Positions 17,165-26,584 of a stretch of DNA of 64,000 bases are shown in pieces. The stretch is from Chloroflexota bacterium (lineage in GTDB: Bacteria > Chloroflexota > UBA11872), in NCBI GenBank assembly GCA_026708035.1, contig JAPOVQ010000006.1, positions 187,554 to 251,553 of the forward strand, in the 5' to 3' direction. Below the pieces are notes generated by a model that saw only the letters and a list, made by a program, of their open reading frames with translations, was not told the origin of the DNA and did no database searches. The stretch's first letter is position 1. Every line of letters starts with the position of its first letter. A program made the translations under genes and the position numbers.

Positions 17165-19198
17165 GTGCCCAACCGCTTAGCCGCCGAGTCCAGCCCCTAC
17201 CTCTTGCAGCATCAGCACAACCCGGTGGACTGGTTTCCCTGGGGCGAAGAGGCGCTGGCCAAGTCGCGCGACGAGAACCGGCCGATCTTCCTGAGCATCG
17301 GCTACGCGGCCTGCCACTGGTGCCACGTGATGGAGCACGAGTCGTTCGAGGATGACGACACGGCGGCCTATCTCAACGAGCACTTCGTGTCGATCAAGGT
17401 GGACCGCGAGGAGCGGCCTGACCTGGATCAGATCTACATGAGCGCGGTGACGGCGATCACGGGGCACGGCGGATGGCCGATGACGGTGTTTCTGATGCCC
17501 GACGGGCGTCCGTTCCACGGCGGCACCTACTTCCCGCCCGAGCCGCGCTACGGCATGCCGTCATTCCTCCAACTGCTGCAGCAGGTATGGGAAGCCTGGG
17601 TGATTCGGCGCGACGACCTGGACAACGGCGCCCAGCAGCTCGTGGAGGCGCTGCAGCGCGTGCAGGTGGGCGCGTCGGCAAGCGAGCTCACGGAGCACAC
17701 GCTCAGCCAGGCCAGCCGCGTGCTGGCGGCCAGCCACGACCGGCAGCACGGCGGCTGGGGCGCGGCGCCCAAATTTCCGCAGCCCATGGCACTCGAGTTC
17801 CTGCTGCGTCGGCACTTGGCCACGGGCGAGGGGCTGCTGCGAGAGGTGGTGGAGCGTTCCCTGACGAAAATGGCGCGCGGCGGCATCTACGACCAGTTGG
17901 GCGGCGGCTTCCACCGCTACAGCGTCGACGCCGAGTGGCTGGCGCCCCACTTCGAAAAAATGCTCTACGACAACGCGCAGCTAGCGCGGGTGTACCTGCA
18001 CGCCTGGCAGATTACCGGCAATCCCGAGTACCGGGCGGTGGTGGAGGCGACGCTGGATTACGTGGCGCGCGAGATGACGCACCCGGCCGGCGGATTCTTC
18101 AGCACGCAGGACGCCGACTCGGAAGGCGAGGAGGGCAAGTTCTTCGTCTGGTCGCTGGCCGAGGTGGATGAGCTGCTGGGCGACGACGCGCCGCTATTCC
18201 GCGATGCCTATGACGTTTCGCCGAACGGCAACTGGGAGGGCAAAACCATCCTGCGGCGGGTGCGCGACGCCGACGTGCTGGCATCGATGCACGGTCTGGC
18301 GGCCGAGGAGGTCGAGGCGCGGCTGGCGCTGGGGCGGGCGGCGCTGCTCGCGCGGCGCGAGGGCCGCATCCGTCCCGGTCTGGACGACAAGGTGCTGACG
18401 GCGTGGAACGGCCTGATGCTGGCGACGGCGGCGGATGCGGCGCGGGTGCTCGATCGCAACGACTACCTCGACATGGCGGTGCGCGCCGGCGAGTTTGCGC
18501 TGCGCGAGCTGCGCCGTCCCAACGGACGACTGTGGCGCACGTGGCGCAACGGGCAGGCCAAGCTGAACGGCTATCTGGAGGACTACGCGTGCCTCGCATC
18601 CGGACTGGTGGAGCTTTACCAGACGACGTTCGATCCCCGATGGTTCGAGGGGGCGTGCGAGCTGGCGGACGCGATGCTGGCGCACTTCGCCGATCCCGCC
18701 GGAGGCTTCTTCGACACCAGCGAGGACCACGAAACACTAATCACCCGACCTAAAGACGTGCAGGACAACGCCACGCCGTCGGGCAACGCCATGGCGGCGA
18801 CGGTGTTGGCGCAGCTTGCCGCGCTGACGGGCGACGCCCGATACGCCGATGCGGTGGCGCAGGCGCTGCCGCTCGTGGGGCGATTTGCCGGCGAGCATGC
18901 CACCGGGTTCGGACAGTGGCTGTGCGCGGCCGATTTCACGCTCGCGGGCGCGCACGAGGTGGCGATCGTGGGCGACCTCGAGGATCCCGGCACGCGCGGG
19001 CTGATCGACGCCGCCTTCGCCACCTACCGACCGCGCCAGGTGGTCGCGGCGGCGGCGCCTTCCGAGTCGACCGCGGTGCCGCTATTGGCCGGTCGGTCGG
19101 CGGTCAATGGGGCGGCGACCGCCTATGTGTGCCGCAACTTCGCCTGCGAGTTGCCGGTCACGGATGCCGCCGGCCTCACGGCGCAACTGGCCGGATAG
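17165..19198 (+). CDS. YyaL/DUF255 protein: thioredoxin-like domain fused to an (alpha/alpha)6 barrel
   Basis: A 677-residue member of the YyaL / SPATA20 family, whose length it matches from the GTG at 17165. The N-terminal region has the family hallmark [14 protein letters not shown] followed by a thioredoxin-like Cys50-His-Trp-Cys53 motif and the DREERPD segment (from about residue 77). The rest is a six-hairpin barrel resembling N-acylglucosamine epimerases and cellulases. The biochemical role is not established; a redox or carbohydrate function has been suggested for the family. The ORF could extend upstream to 16976, but that would overlap the start of the divergent SDR. Confidence 0.88.
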   Translation: MPNRLAAESSPYLLQHQHNPVDWFPWGEEALAKSRDENRPIFLSIGYAACHWCHVMEHESFEDDDTAAYLNEHFVSIKVDREERPDLDQIYMSAVTAITGHGGWPMTVFLMPDGRPFHGGTYFPPEPRYGMPSFLQLLQQVWEAWVIRRDDLDNGAQQLVEALQRVQVGASASELTEHTLSQASRVLAASHDRQHGGWGAAPKFPQPMALEFLLRRHLATGEGLLREVVERSLTKMARGGIYDQLGGGFHRYSVDAEWLAPHFEKMLYDNAQLARVYLHAWQITGNPEYRAVVEATLDYVAREMTHPAGGFFSTQDADSEGEEGKFFVWSLAEVDELLGDDAPLFRDAYDVSPNGNWEGKTILRRVRDADVLASMHGLAAEEVEARLALGRAALLARREGRIRPGLDDKVLTAWNGLMLATAADAARVLDRNDYLDMAVRAGEFALRELRRPNGRLWRTWRNGQAKLNGYLEDYACLASGLVELYQTTFDPRWFEGACELADAMLAHFADPAGGFFDTSEDHETLITRPKDVQDNATPSGNAMAATVLAQLAALTGDARYADAVAQALPLVGRFAGEHATGFGQWLCAADFTLAGAHEVAIVGDLEDPGTRGLIDAAFATYRPRQVVAAAAPSESTAVPLLAGRSAVNGAATAYVCRNFACELPVTDAAGLTAQLAG

Positions 19199-19242
19199 CG
19201 CCGGGTCGGTAGGATGGGGCAAATGCGAAGTCGGGAGCTGCG

Positions 19243-20142
19243 ATGGACGTCCTGCGAATAACGCCGCGGGGATTCTGCCATGGCGTCGTGGACGCCATCC
19301 GCCTGGCGCAAGAGGCCGGTCAAACGCACGAAGGCCCCGTGTACATGCTGGGCTATCTGGTGCACAACGCCCACGTGGTGCAGGAGCTGGCCCAGTACAA
19401 CGTGAAGCTCATCGATCTTGACGATCGGTTTGCGGGGCTGGAGAAGATCGAAAGCGGCACCGTGATCCTCACGGCGCACGGCGTATCGCCGGCGGTGAAA
19501 TCCCGGGCGATGGACCGCGGGTTGACGGTGATCGACGCCACCTGCTCCGACGTCTATGTGACGCACGACCTGATCATCGACCTGGTCGACAAGGGCTACC
19601 AGATCATCTACGTGGGCAAGCCGGGCCACCCCGAGCCGGAAGGCGCAATCGGCGAAGCGCCCGACCATGTGCATCTGGTCTCGTCGACGGACGACGTGGC
19701 CAAGCTCGATCTCGGTGCGGAGCACATCGCCGTGACGACGCAAACCACGCTGAGCGTGTGGGACACCGAGGACATCATCTCCAGCATTTTGGACAAATAC
19801 CCCGACGCCGAGGTGCACAACGACATTTGCCTGGCTACCCAGGATCGCCAGGAAGCGGCCGTTGCCGCGGCCGACGAATGCGATCTGGTGCTGGTCGTGG
19901 GAAGCGAGCGCAGCTCCAACTCACGGCGCCTGGTCGAGGTGGTGCGTGACATCAAGGGCAAGCCGGCGTATCTGGTGGACACCGTCGCGGAGATCGATCT
20001 GCAGTGGTTCGTGGATACGAAGCGCGTGGGGATTACCGCCGGAGCTTCAACGCCGGCGCGGGTGACCCGCGAGGTGATCGAGTTCGTGGAGGCCTACGAG
20101 CCGGCGATCTCGGCCCCCAACGGGGGAACCGAGCAGGACTAG
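19243..20142 (+). CDS. ispH: 4-hydroxy-3-methylbut-2-enyl diphosphate reductase (IspH)
   Basis: The last enzyme of the MEP isoprenoid pathway, reducing HMBPP to IPP and DMAPP with a [4Fe-4S] cluster. All three cluster cysteines are present: Cys12 (GFCHGV), Cys101 (ATCSDV), Cys196 (NDICLAT). The catalytic Glu131 lies in GHPEPEG and the substrate His79 in TAHGV. The length of 299 residues is normal. GGGAG precedes the ATG. The gene ends tail-to-tail with the Ldh2 gene, overlapping by four bases (CTAG), so a terminator cannot lie between them. The product would feed the prenyl side chain of the menaquinone implied by the mqn genes. Confidence 0.95.
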   Translation: MDVLRITPRGFCHGVVDAIRLAQEAGQTHEGPVYMLGYLVHNAHVVQELAQYNVKLIDLDDRFAGLEKIESGTVILTAHGVSPAVKSRAMDRGLTVIDATCSDVYVTHDLIIDLVDKGYQIIYVGKPGHPEPEGAIGEAPDHVHLVSSTDDVAKLDLGAEHIAVTTQTTLSVWDTEDIISSILDKYPDAEVHNDICLATQDRQEAAVAAADECDLVLVVGSERSSNSRRLVEVVRDIKGKPAYLVDTVAEIDLQWFVDTKRVGITAGASTPARVTREVIEFVEAYEPAISAPNGGTEQD

Positions 20143-21194
20143 AGCCGCTCGGACGAACCGGTTTGCCCGGCTTCCGCGTTGAGGTCGTCGACGACAAATG
20201 GCAGCAGCGGCACACCCAGTTCGCGCGACTCGTCGAAGCGCTCCCACTCGATCTCGCCGGGCACGTAGATGCGCGACGTACCTTCCACGCGAGCACAGTC
20301 GTGGAACAGCGCGATCTGCTGATCGACGAGGGCGGTGAACGCATCGGGCGGCATGAAGGCCGCGACGTCGATGGCGTGAAACCAGTGGCCGGTGTCGCCC
20401 TGGCTCCCATCGGGCTGCGGACGCCCCACCTTGGGACCAAAGCTGGCGCCGGCGAGCACGCCGGCCAAAAGGTCGACCACTTGCGCCAGACCGATGCCTT
20501 TGGGCCCGCCGATGGAGACGCCGGAGCCTTCGGCGAGATCGGCGGGATCCCGGCTCGGCTGGCCGTGGCGGTCCAAGATCCAGCCCTCGGGCACCGTCTG
20601 CCCCAAGCGTTCGGCAATCGCCACGCGCGAGTTGGCCGAGACGGACATGGCCATGTCCAGCACGATGGGGCGCTCCCGAGCCGCGGGAATGGCGAAGGCG
20701 ATGGGGTTGTTGCCGACCATTCGCTTCCGCCCGCCAAAGGGGAACATCGTGGGCCCGGCGTTGGTGGCGGCAAACCCGATCATCCGGTGCGGCAGCGCCA
20801 TCATGGCGAAGTGGGCCGCCGCGCCGAAGTGGTTGCTCCCCCTGGTGAACCCGGTGGCCGCCCCACTGGCGCCGGCTTTCCGAATGACTGCCTGCATGGT
20901 GAAGTGGCCCGCAACCGCACCTGGGGCGCGATCACCGTCCACGTGAACCGTCGCAGGCGTCTCGCTGACGATTCGTGGCTGCGCGGTCACGTTGGTCGAT
21001 CCGCGCCGGATCTCCTTGCAGTACTTCGGCAGCATCACGTGGCCATGGGTCCGGACGCCGCGCATGTCGGCGGCAATGAGGTTATCGGCCAGGATGCCGG
21101 CGTCGTCGGCGCTCAGGCCGACACTTCGCAGAAGCGCGAGATCGAAGCGGCGGAGGTCCGCTTCGGGGATGCGGACATATTCATCGGGCGACAT
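20139..21194 (-). CDS. Ldh2-family (malate/L-lactate/ureidoglycolate) dehydrogenase, copy A
   Basis: A 351-residue NAD(P)-dependent 2-hydroxyacid dehydrogenase of the Ldh2/YlbC family, which is unrelated in fold to classical LDH. The family signature DxRGxxTHG gives catalytic His50, and SNHFG lies near residue 120. Members oxidise L-malate, L-lactate, sulfolactate, ureidoglycolate or reduce cyclic imines, so the exact substrate is open. The ATG at 21194 is chosen; the only earlier in-frame start is a TTG 48 bases upstream, and neither has a clear ribosome site. It is the most divergent of the four copies in the window. Confidence 0.85.
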   Translation of the reverse strand: MSPDEYVRIPEADLRRFDLALLRSVGLSADDAGILADNLIAADMRGVRTHGHVMLPKYCKEIRRGSTNVTAQPRIVSETPATVHVDGDRAPGAVAGHFTMQAVIRKAGASGAATGFTRGSNHFGAAAHFAMMALPHRMIGFAATNAGPTMFPFGGRKRMVGNNPIAFAIPAARERPIVLDMAMSVSANSRVAIAERLGQTVPEGWILDRHGQPSRDPADLAEGSGVSIGGPKGIGLAQVVDLLAGVLAGASFGPKVGRPQPDGSQGDTGHWFHAIDVAAFMPPDAFTALVDQQIALFHDCARVEGTSRIYVPGEIEWERFDESRELGVPLLPFVVDDLNAEAGQTGSSERL

Positions 21195-21367
21195 GATGTG
21201 GCCGATTCGGGGAATGCGGAATGCCTCAGAATCGTACGCCAAGCATGGATCGGCGAAGGCCCGGAGCGCGCGGCGCGTGCGATCTCGGTCGTGTCGGCCG
21301 GTGCGCCGCGGGCGACGCCGGTCCGGGTTGCTACGATCGTCGCCGCCGGTCCGACTGGAACAATGCC

Positions 21368-21670
21368 ATGCCCGCGCTCGACGATGCCGCCATGGAAGCC
21401 GTGGTCCAGGCGCTTTACGCGCATCCGAACCGCCGCCACGCGGTTCCGGTTGATTCCGAGGACGCCGTGGGAAGTCTGCGGCTAGGCCTAGAGGCGACGG
21501 TCACGCGGCTGCACGGAAGCGACGCCATGTGGGGTCGAGGCGTTCGGATCGAAGTCGAACGCGACGATGACGGCATACCGCATCGGGCATGGCTCTGGCG
21601 CGGACTGGTCGGTGGACAGCGACCGATGCGGGACGGTTTCAGCAGCGAGCCGCGACGCGTCCGCGCCTAG
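21368..21670 (+). CDS. Hypothetical protein, 100 residues
   Basis: An open frame from ATG 21368 giving a balanced, non-repetitive composition (MPALDDAAMEAVVQALYAHP at the start, then a strand-rich IEVERDDDG-HRAWLW segment). That looks more like protein than the arginine/alanine-rich shadow frames of this genome. No family recognised, no membrane segment or signal peptide. No ribosome site is evident. It lies between the divergent Ldh2 gene and a decayed gene fragment. Confidence 0.45.
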   Translation: MPALDDAAMEAVVQALYAHPNRRHAVPVDSEDAVGSLRLGLEATVTRLHGSDAMWGRGVRIEVERDDDGIPHRAWLWRGLVGGQRPMRDGFSSEPRRVRA

Positions 21671-21755
21671 CCTGCCGCCGCTACACAACTTCCTACCTCG
21701 CCCACCCATCCGAACCTAGGACCTGTCAATCCACCACACACTTCCCGTCATCCTC

Positions 21756-21970
21756 CTACACCCCATTTGGGAGGACAGTGCCGTCTTCCGCGGCAGTCCC
21801 GTAATCCATAACCTGCTCGACCGATTGCTTCGGGCACCCTGGCCCCACCACATCCACAAAGTCCCCGGCGGATCGTGAAGTGAAGCTCGCGCGCGGCAGC
21901 AGGCTCAGCAGGAGCCCCAAACTCACGAGGGCGAGAACCGCGGAGGCTAATCGGAACCGCAGGTTAACTT
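21756..21970 (-). pseudogene. Decayed copy of the 5' end of the neighbouring sulfatase-like gene
   Basis: Read on the reverse strand, this stretch encodes a peptide matching residues about 15-75 of the 776-residue protein at 22032-24362; roughly 42 of 61 positions are identical by eye, including a shared run of 14 residues (LALVSLGLLLSLLP). The frame has no ATG, GTG or TTG before the match and ends in TAG at 21758, so it is a dead remnant. The rest of the 361-base gap shows no gene. It implies that the sulfatase-like gene was once tandemly duplicated and the downstream copy lost everything after its first exporting helix. Confidence 0.75.
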
Positions 21971-22031
21971 TCCGACTCCCGCGTCGCCTCCTATCGACCG
22001 AGACGCTGCTCGTGCACTAACATCCGCGCGA

Positions 22032-24362
22032 TCAACCTGATTCGTCAACGACCAACCGATCATCCAAACGTCCAAGTCCAAAGTCGAAATAGTAGTCCAA
22101 TATCACTCGAAACACGTTCACCGAGGTAATCCCTGAGTAGACCGCACTCCGACCGCCTTTCGGAAGATAGTATGCCGCCAGAATATCGTGAGTATTGATG
22201 AGCTCCGGCAAATAACCGTGATCAGACATGATAACGATCATTGGCGGGGTCTCAGTCGAGTCAAGAATTGCATCGATCACATCAAGCAATTCTGAATTCA
22301 GCCAAGCGACCTGCCCATAGAAAGCACGCCCAACAGAAGGATCATGATCGTCGCTCCACTCCCGTAACTCCAGCTCCCCGTCGCTTCGAGTTGTATAGGA
22401 GGTATTGCCATATCGATCAAAATAGTAGGGGAAGTGCGGCTTCACCAAATGCGCAACCACCAGTTTTGGACTATCTCGATTGCCAATCTCTTTCATGTAT
22501 TCGATCCATTGAAGCGCCCTATGTGGATGCTCCGAACTGAATGATCCCGAGACTATACAGTTCAGACAAGGATCGCGATCGATGTGCTTTACAAGCGTCG
22601 TCTGGAGGAAATGACGCATAAATCTGTTAGAGACGTTGATTGCATTCCCAATCGTATAGGGGTAGTGGGTGATAAGATCCGTCTCCCTATATCTAGACTC
22701 GATTGGCCCTGAACTCGTAAAGTCCACCACGAGATCGGCATTGCGATTGGTGGTGGTCATGAACCACCCTGATGAGACATGAATATATTCGTATCCAATA
22801 TTGGTGAGAATCTTCCCAAGTGCATGGTCGAGGCTTGCATAGTATATCTGGTATATGTCCGTAATTGAGCTCCACCAATTGGCGGTTGCGCTTCGATTGC
22901 TCTTGTCAGTCAGATAGCTCATATTAAGCGACGATGTGGTTGAGGATGGCGTCGACGTATAGTTGCTGGTCGCTTGTGGATCTACATAAAAGCCACGGTC
23001 TTCCAGCTCACCGACAAACTCGCTGTTGTCGAATGACGCCGGCGATCCACTTCGAGGATAGGCGTCTGGGATGATGTAGTAGATATCCGGCATCTCACTC
23101 GGATCAATCCTCCCCGTAACCTCGGTGATTCGCTCGTCAATGACTATCGGGTCTTTGAGCGCTCCAACGTCCTGGGCGTCGGGTGCGGCAAAGAGGACGA
23201 GCCCGATCTGGTACAGCGGCGCCACGAGCAGGAGGCAACTGGCGTAGTTCAAGACTCGCCCGATCGCGTGCGGGAACGCCGAGCGCCCTCGCAGGACCAG
23301 GACCAGGGCGCCGATCACCGGTACTCCCAAGCCAAGCAGAAATCGACTGTCGGGATGATCCTCGGGACCAACGAAGATGTGCCCGTAGGAAAAGAAGCCC
23401 ATTCCAAGGAGTCCGGTCAGCAATGCCGCGGATGCCGCGCTCTTGAGGAGGACGCGCAGCCCGAGGAAGACGCCCGTGACACCCGCCAAAATGACCGCTC
23501 CCGGCACAATTGCTTCATGCGCTTTGAGGAGAAACAGATTGCTGGAGAGATAGTGGAGGATGGCGAACACCGGGATCAGCCATGGATAGACGTAGATCGC
23601 TCGACGCCTTGATTCAGGCGCGGCTGGCCGGCTCGTCACGCTCAGCCAGGCGCCAACCGGCCGTAGCCTCCCGGCGATCTGCCTGAATGCTCGACTGAGG
23701 CGGCGAGCAACCGGGGGGCTGAGCAGCAGCGCCAACAGCCCGGCGGCAATCCCGCCCGCGAGGCGCAACCGATCCAGCCAGGAGCCTTCCAGCGCCGCTC
23801 GCCAGCCGTCACCCCGCCATATCAATTCATACGCCAGCGGGCCCTGCTCGGTCGCATCGAGATTGAGCGTCGGTCCTCCACCCTCACCGCCGGCCGCCGT
23901 GGCGCCGAAGATGGCGTGATTCCTCCGCTCATCCGACACCCAAAGCTGCAGAATCAGCGCCTCTCCGGGCACTGGATAGTAGGGCGGGAATTCAAGCACG
24001 TATGCCTGGGGGAGATGACTGGGCTTAATCGCAACCCGGTGCTGGCGGACGACCTCTCGGTCCGGTCCTTGCACCAGCGCGGCCACCACCGGCGCCTCGC
24101 CGCGCCCCACACCGGCAGCACCCCAGATGCGAATCTCCGACACCGCGCCAATCCCGTCATCCAAGACCTGCTCGACCGAATGCTCGGGCCACACTGGGCC
24201 CACCACATCCACAATGTCATCGGCGGATCGTGCAATGAAGCTCGTGCGCGGCAACAGGCTCAGCAGCAGCCCCAGGCTGACCAGGGCGAGAAGCGCGGAG
24301 GCTAGCCGGAGACGCGAGTCAGGCAGAGGAATTGCCTCGAGGTCGGAGAGACGCAGTTGCAC
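22032..24362 (-). CDS. Membrane-anchored sulfatase/phosphotransferase-like protein (alkaline phosphatase superfamily)
   Basis: A 776-residue protein. An N-terminal anchor helix (about 20-40) is followed by an extracytoplasmic beta-rich domain, a block of membrane helices between about 195 and 390, and a C-terminal alkaline-phosphatase/sulfatase-like domain. That domain has MPDIYYIIPDAYPR (from about residue 424), DNSEF...ERGFYV-type and SSLNMSYL blocks, and SDHG near residue 710, all typical of large membrane sulfatase-like proteins that modify surface polymers. The nucleophile position after IIPDAY is Pro-Arg rather than Cys/Ser-x-Pro-x-Arg, so sulfatase chemistry is doubtful. The start is GTG with no clear ribosome site. 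The 3' half is strikingly A/T-richer than the 5' half and than all neighbours. Confidence 0.75.
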   Translation of the reverse strand: MQLRLSDLEAIPLPDSRLRLASALLALVSLGLLLSLLPRTSFIARSADDIVDVVGPVWPEHSVEQVLDDGIGAVSEIRIWGAAGVGRGEAPVVAALVQGPDREVVRQHRVAIKPSHLPQAYVLEFPPYYPVPGEALILQLWVSDERRNHAIFGATAAGGEGGGPTLNLDATEQGPLAYELIWRGDGWRAALEGSWLDRLRLAGGIAAGLLALLLSPPVARRLSRAFRQIAGRLRPVGAWLSVTSRPAAPESRRRAIYVYPWLIPVFAILHYLSSNLFLLKAHEAIVPGAVILAGVTGVFLGLRVLLKSAASAALLTGLLGMGFFSYGHIFVGPEDHPDSRFLLGLGVPVIGALVLVLRGRSAFPHAIGRVLNYASCLLLVAPLYQIGLVLFAAPDAQDVGALKDPIVIDERITEVTGRIDPSEMPDIYYIIPDAYPRSGSPASFDNSEFVGELEDRGFYVDPQATSNYTSTPSSTTSSLNMSYLTDKSNRSATANWWSSITDIYQIYYASLDHALGKILTNIGYEYIHVSSGWFMTTTNRNADLVVDFTSSGPIESRYRETDLITHYPYTIGNAINVSNRFMRHFLQTTLVKHIDRDPCLNCIVSGSFSSEHPHRALQWIEYMKEIGNRDSPKLVVAHLVKPHFPYYFDRYGNTSYTTRSDGELELREWSDDHDPSVGRAFYGQVAWLNSELLDVIDAILDSTETPPMIVIMSDHGYLPELINTHDILAAYYLPKGGRSAVYSGITSVNVFRVILDYYFDFGLGRLDDRLVVDESG

Positions 24363-24401
24363 ATCCGCGATATCGGCAGATCACGCGGGGAGGGGCACGC
24401 G

Positions 24402-25424
24402 CTAGGAGGTTTCGGCTTCCAGTGCCGCGAGCGCCTCGGCGGCCTTCTGCTTCTTGGCCGGGTCGGGATCCCGGGCGACGATGCGCTGCAGGGTGGCGCG
24501 GGCCTCGATGCCGCCTTTGGCGGCCACCTCGAAGGCCATGGCATCGCGCTTTTCGTTGTACTGCGTGTCGAACTCGCCCATGTTGAGGTCCCAGTCGCGC
24601 CAGTAGTACTGGTGCTGACCCGACGCCCAGCCGGCGTAGATGTCCTCCCACGTGACATCGGGGTCGTGTGGATTCAAGCTGCCAGGCAAGATCGGATCGG
24701 CGAGCCGCTGAAAGCGCAGGTCCACCGACAGGCGCAGCCGCATTCCTGTGGCCGGCGCGCCGCGATGGACCGTCATGCTGTGGAAGAACAGCACGTCGCC
24801 TTGCCGAAACGTGCCCCCCACCCATGTCCCATGCAGCGGGTCCGAAATCTCCGTGCCGCTGGCGCCGAGCGCCGGGACAAAGTCGAAGACGCCCTTCCGG
24901 TGCGATCCGGCGGCGATCTCGAGCCCGCCCATCTCCGACGTCAACTCGGTGAGGGGAATCCAGGCGGTGATGGTGTCGGCGGCGCCCTGCACGGGCACGA
25001 AATCCTGGTGCGCCGGGGTGGTGTAGGCCGTGCGCTCGGGAAATATCACGCGGGCGATGACGCGCGGTTGCGGCATGACGGGGGCGTCCAAGACACGCTC
25101 CATCAGGTCCATGAGCTCCGACCGGTGCTGCAGGGCGTGAAACGCGGGCACGCTGTAGAGCCGGTTGTAGACCTTCTGGTATTCCGGCTCGGGCTCAACG
25201 GCGAACGCGCTGGGATCGGCGATCTGGTCAGTCGCCGGGGAGTCGGCCGCGATCCAGCCGGAATCACGCAGCACGGGAAGGAATTGGCCGCGCAGGTCTT
25301 CGACTACGGGCGGCGGCAGAAGGCCGCGAACGAAGAGGTAGCCGTCGCGGTCGAAGCGACTACGCACATCGGCGGCGTCGCCGGCGATTTCGGTGGCGTC
25401 GAAGAATGGCCGCACGTCGTTCAT
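24402..25424 (-). CDS. Phytanoyl-CoA dioxygenase (PhyH) family protein, intact tandem copy
   Basis: A 340-residue Fe(II)/2-oxoglutarate oxygenase. The facial triad is visible as His139-x-Asp141 (AHQDF) and His220 (TVHRGAP), with Arg229 or Arg231 available to bind 2-oxoglutarate. The N-terminal FDRDGYLFVRGLL is the usual PhyH opening. It hydroxylates an unknown small molecule; bacterial members act on lipids, ectoine or phosphonates. The gene and its 50-base upstream segment are duplicated immediately upstream (25515-26580). The sulfatase-like gene follows after 39 bases on the same strand. Confidence 0.9.
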   Translation of the reverse strand: MNDVRPFFDATEIAGDAADVRSRFDRDGYLFVRGLLPPPVVEDLRGQFLPVLRDSGWIAADSPATDQIADPSAFAVEPEPEYQKVYNRLYSVPAFHALQHRSELMDLMERVLDAPVMPQPRVIARVIFPERTAYTTPAHQDFVPVQGAADTITAWIPLTELTSEMGGLEIAAGSHRKGVFDFVPALGASGTEISDPLHGTWVGGTFRQGDVLFFHSMTVHRGAPATGMRLRLSVDLRFQRLADPILPGSLNPHDPDVTWEDIYAGWASGQHQYYWRDWDLNMGEFDTQYNEKRDAMAFEVAAKGGIEARATLQRIVARDPDPAKKQKAAEALAALEAETS

Positions 25425-25514
25425 CGTCAGACTCTCAGGAGACGTGTCGTCGTGCGTGAGTGTAGCGAACGCGCTAAGGCCTGGCGCCGGCGGCTCCGCG
25501 GAAAGCGCCGCGCG

Positions 25515-26537
25515 CTATGCGGTGTCGGCTTCGAGGCCGGCGAGCGCCTCGGCGGCCTTGCGCTGCTTGGCGGGGTCGGGGTCGCGGGCGACGATGCGAA
25601 GCAGGGTGGCTCGGGCCTCGACGTCGCCCTTGGCGGCCAGCTCCAAGGCCATGGCGTCGCGCTTCTCGTTGTATTGCGTGTCAAACTCCGCAACGTCGAG
25701 GTCCCAGTCGCGCCAGAAGTATTGGTGCTGCCCCGGCGCCCATCCCTCGTAAATCTGCTCCCAGGTGACATCGGGGTCATGCGGCTTGAGGCTGCCCGGC
25801 GCGATGGGATCGGCCAGCCGCTGAAACCGCAGGTCGACCGACAGTCGCAGCCGAGCGCCCGTGGCCGGCGCCCCGCGATGGACCGTCATGCTGTGAAAGA
25901 ACAGCACGTCGCCCTGCTGGAAGGTGCCGCCCACCCAGGCGCCGTGCAGCGGATCGGTGATTTCCGTGCCGCCGGCGCCCAGCGCCGGCACGAAGTCGAA
26001 CACGCCTTTTCGGTGGGTGCCGGCCGCGATCTGGAGTCCGCCCATTTCCGGAGACAGGTCGGTGAGCGGAATCCAGGCCGTGATGGTGTCGGCCGCGCCC
26101 TGCACGGGGACGAAGTCCTGGTGCGCCGGCGTGGTGTGGGCGGTGCGATCCGGGAACAGCACCCGGGCGATGACGCGCGGCTGCGGAATCACGGGAGCGT
26201 CGAGCACCGCTCCGATGAGGTCCAGCAGCTCGGCGCGGTGCTGCAGGGCGTGAAACGCGGGCAGCCTGTAGAGCTGGTTGTAGACCTTCTGGTAGGCCGG
26301 CTCGGGCTCGACGGCGAAGGCGCGCAGGTCGGCGACTTGGTCGTCCGGCGGGGAGTCGGCGGCGATCCAGTCGGCATCGCGCAGCACGGTGAGGAATTGG
26401 CGGCGCAGGTCCTAGACCACGGGCGGCGGCAGCAGGCCGCGCACGAAGAGGTAGCCGTCGTGGTCGAAGCGGCTGCGGGCCGCGTCGGCGTCGCCGGCGA
26501 TTTCAGTGGCGTCAAAGAAGGGCCGCACGTCGCTCAT
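25515..26537 (-). pseudogene. PhyH family gene interrupted by one in-frame TAG
   Basis: A near-twin of the downstream PhyH gene, readable from ATG 26537 to the stop at 25515 except for a TAG at 26414-26412. This falls at codon 42, where the intact copy has Glu42 (GAA) in PPVVEDLR. Everything after it is well preserved, including the AHQDF and TVHRGAP iron ligands, so the mutation is recent or an assembly error. Translation could restart at a GTG at 26387, giving 290 residues without the conserved N-terminal strand. The leader before the ATG is almost identical to that of the intact copy (CATCGTCAGACTCTCAGGAG on the plus strand). Confidence 0.85.
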
Positions 26538-26584
26538 CGTCAGACTCTCAGGAGCCGTGTCGTCGTGCGTGAGTGTAGCGAGCG

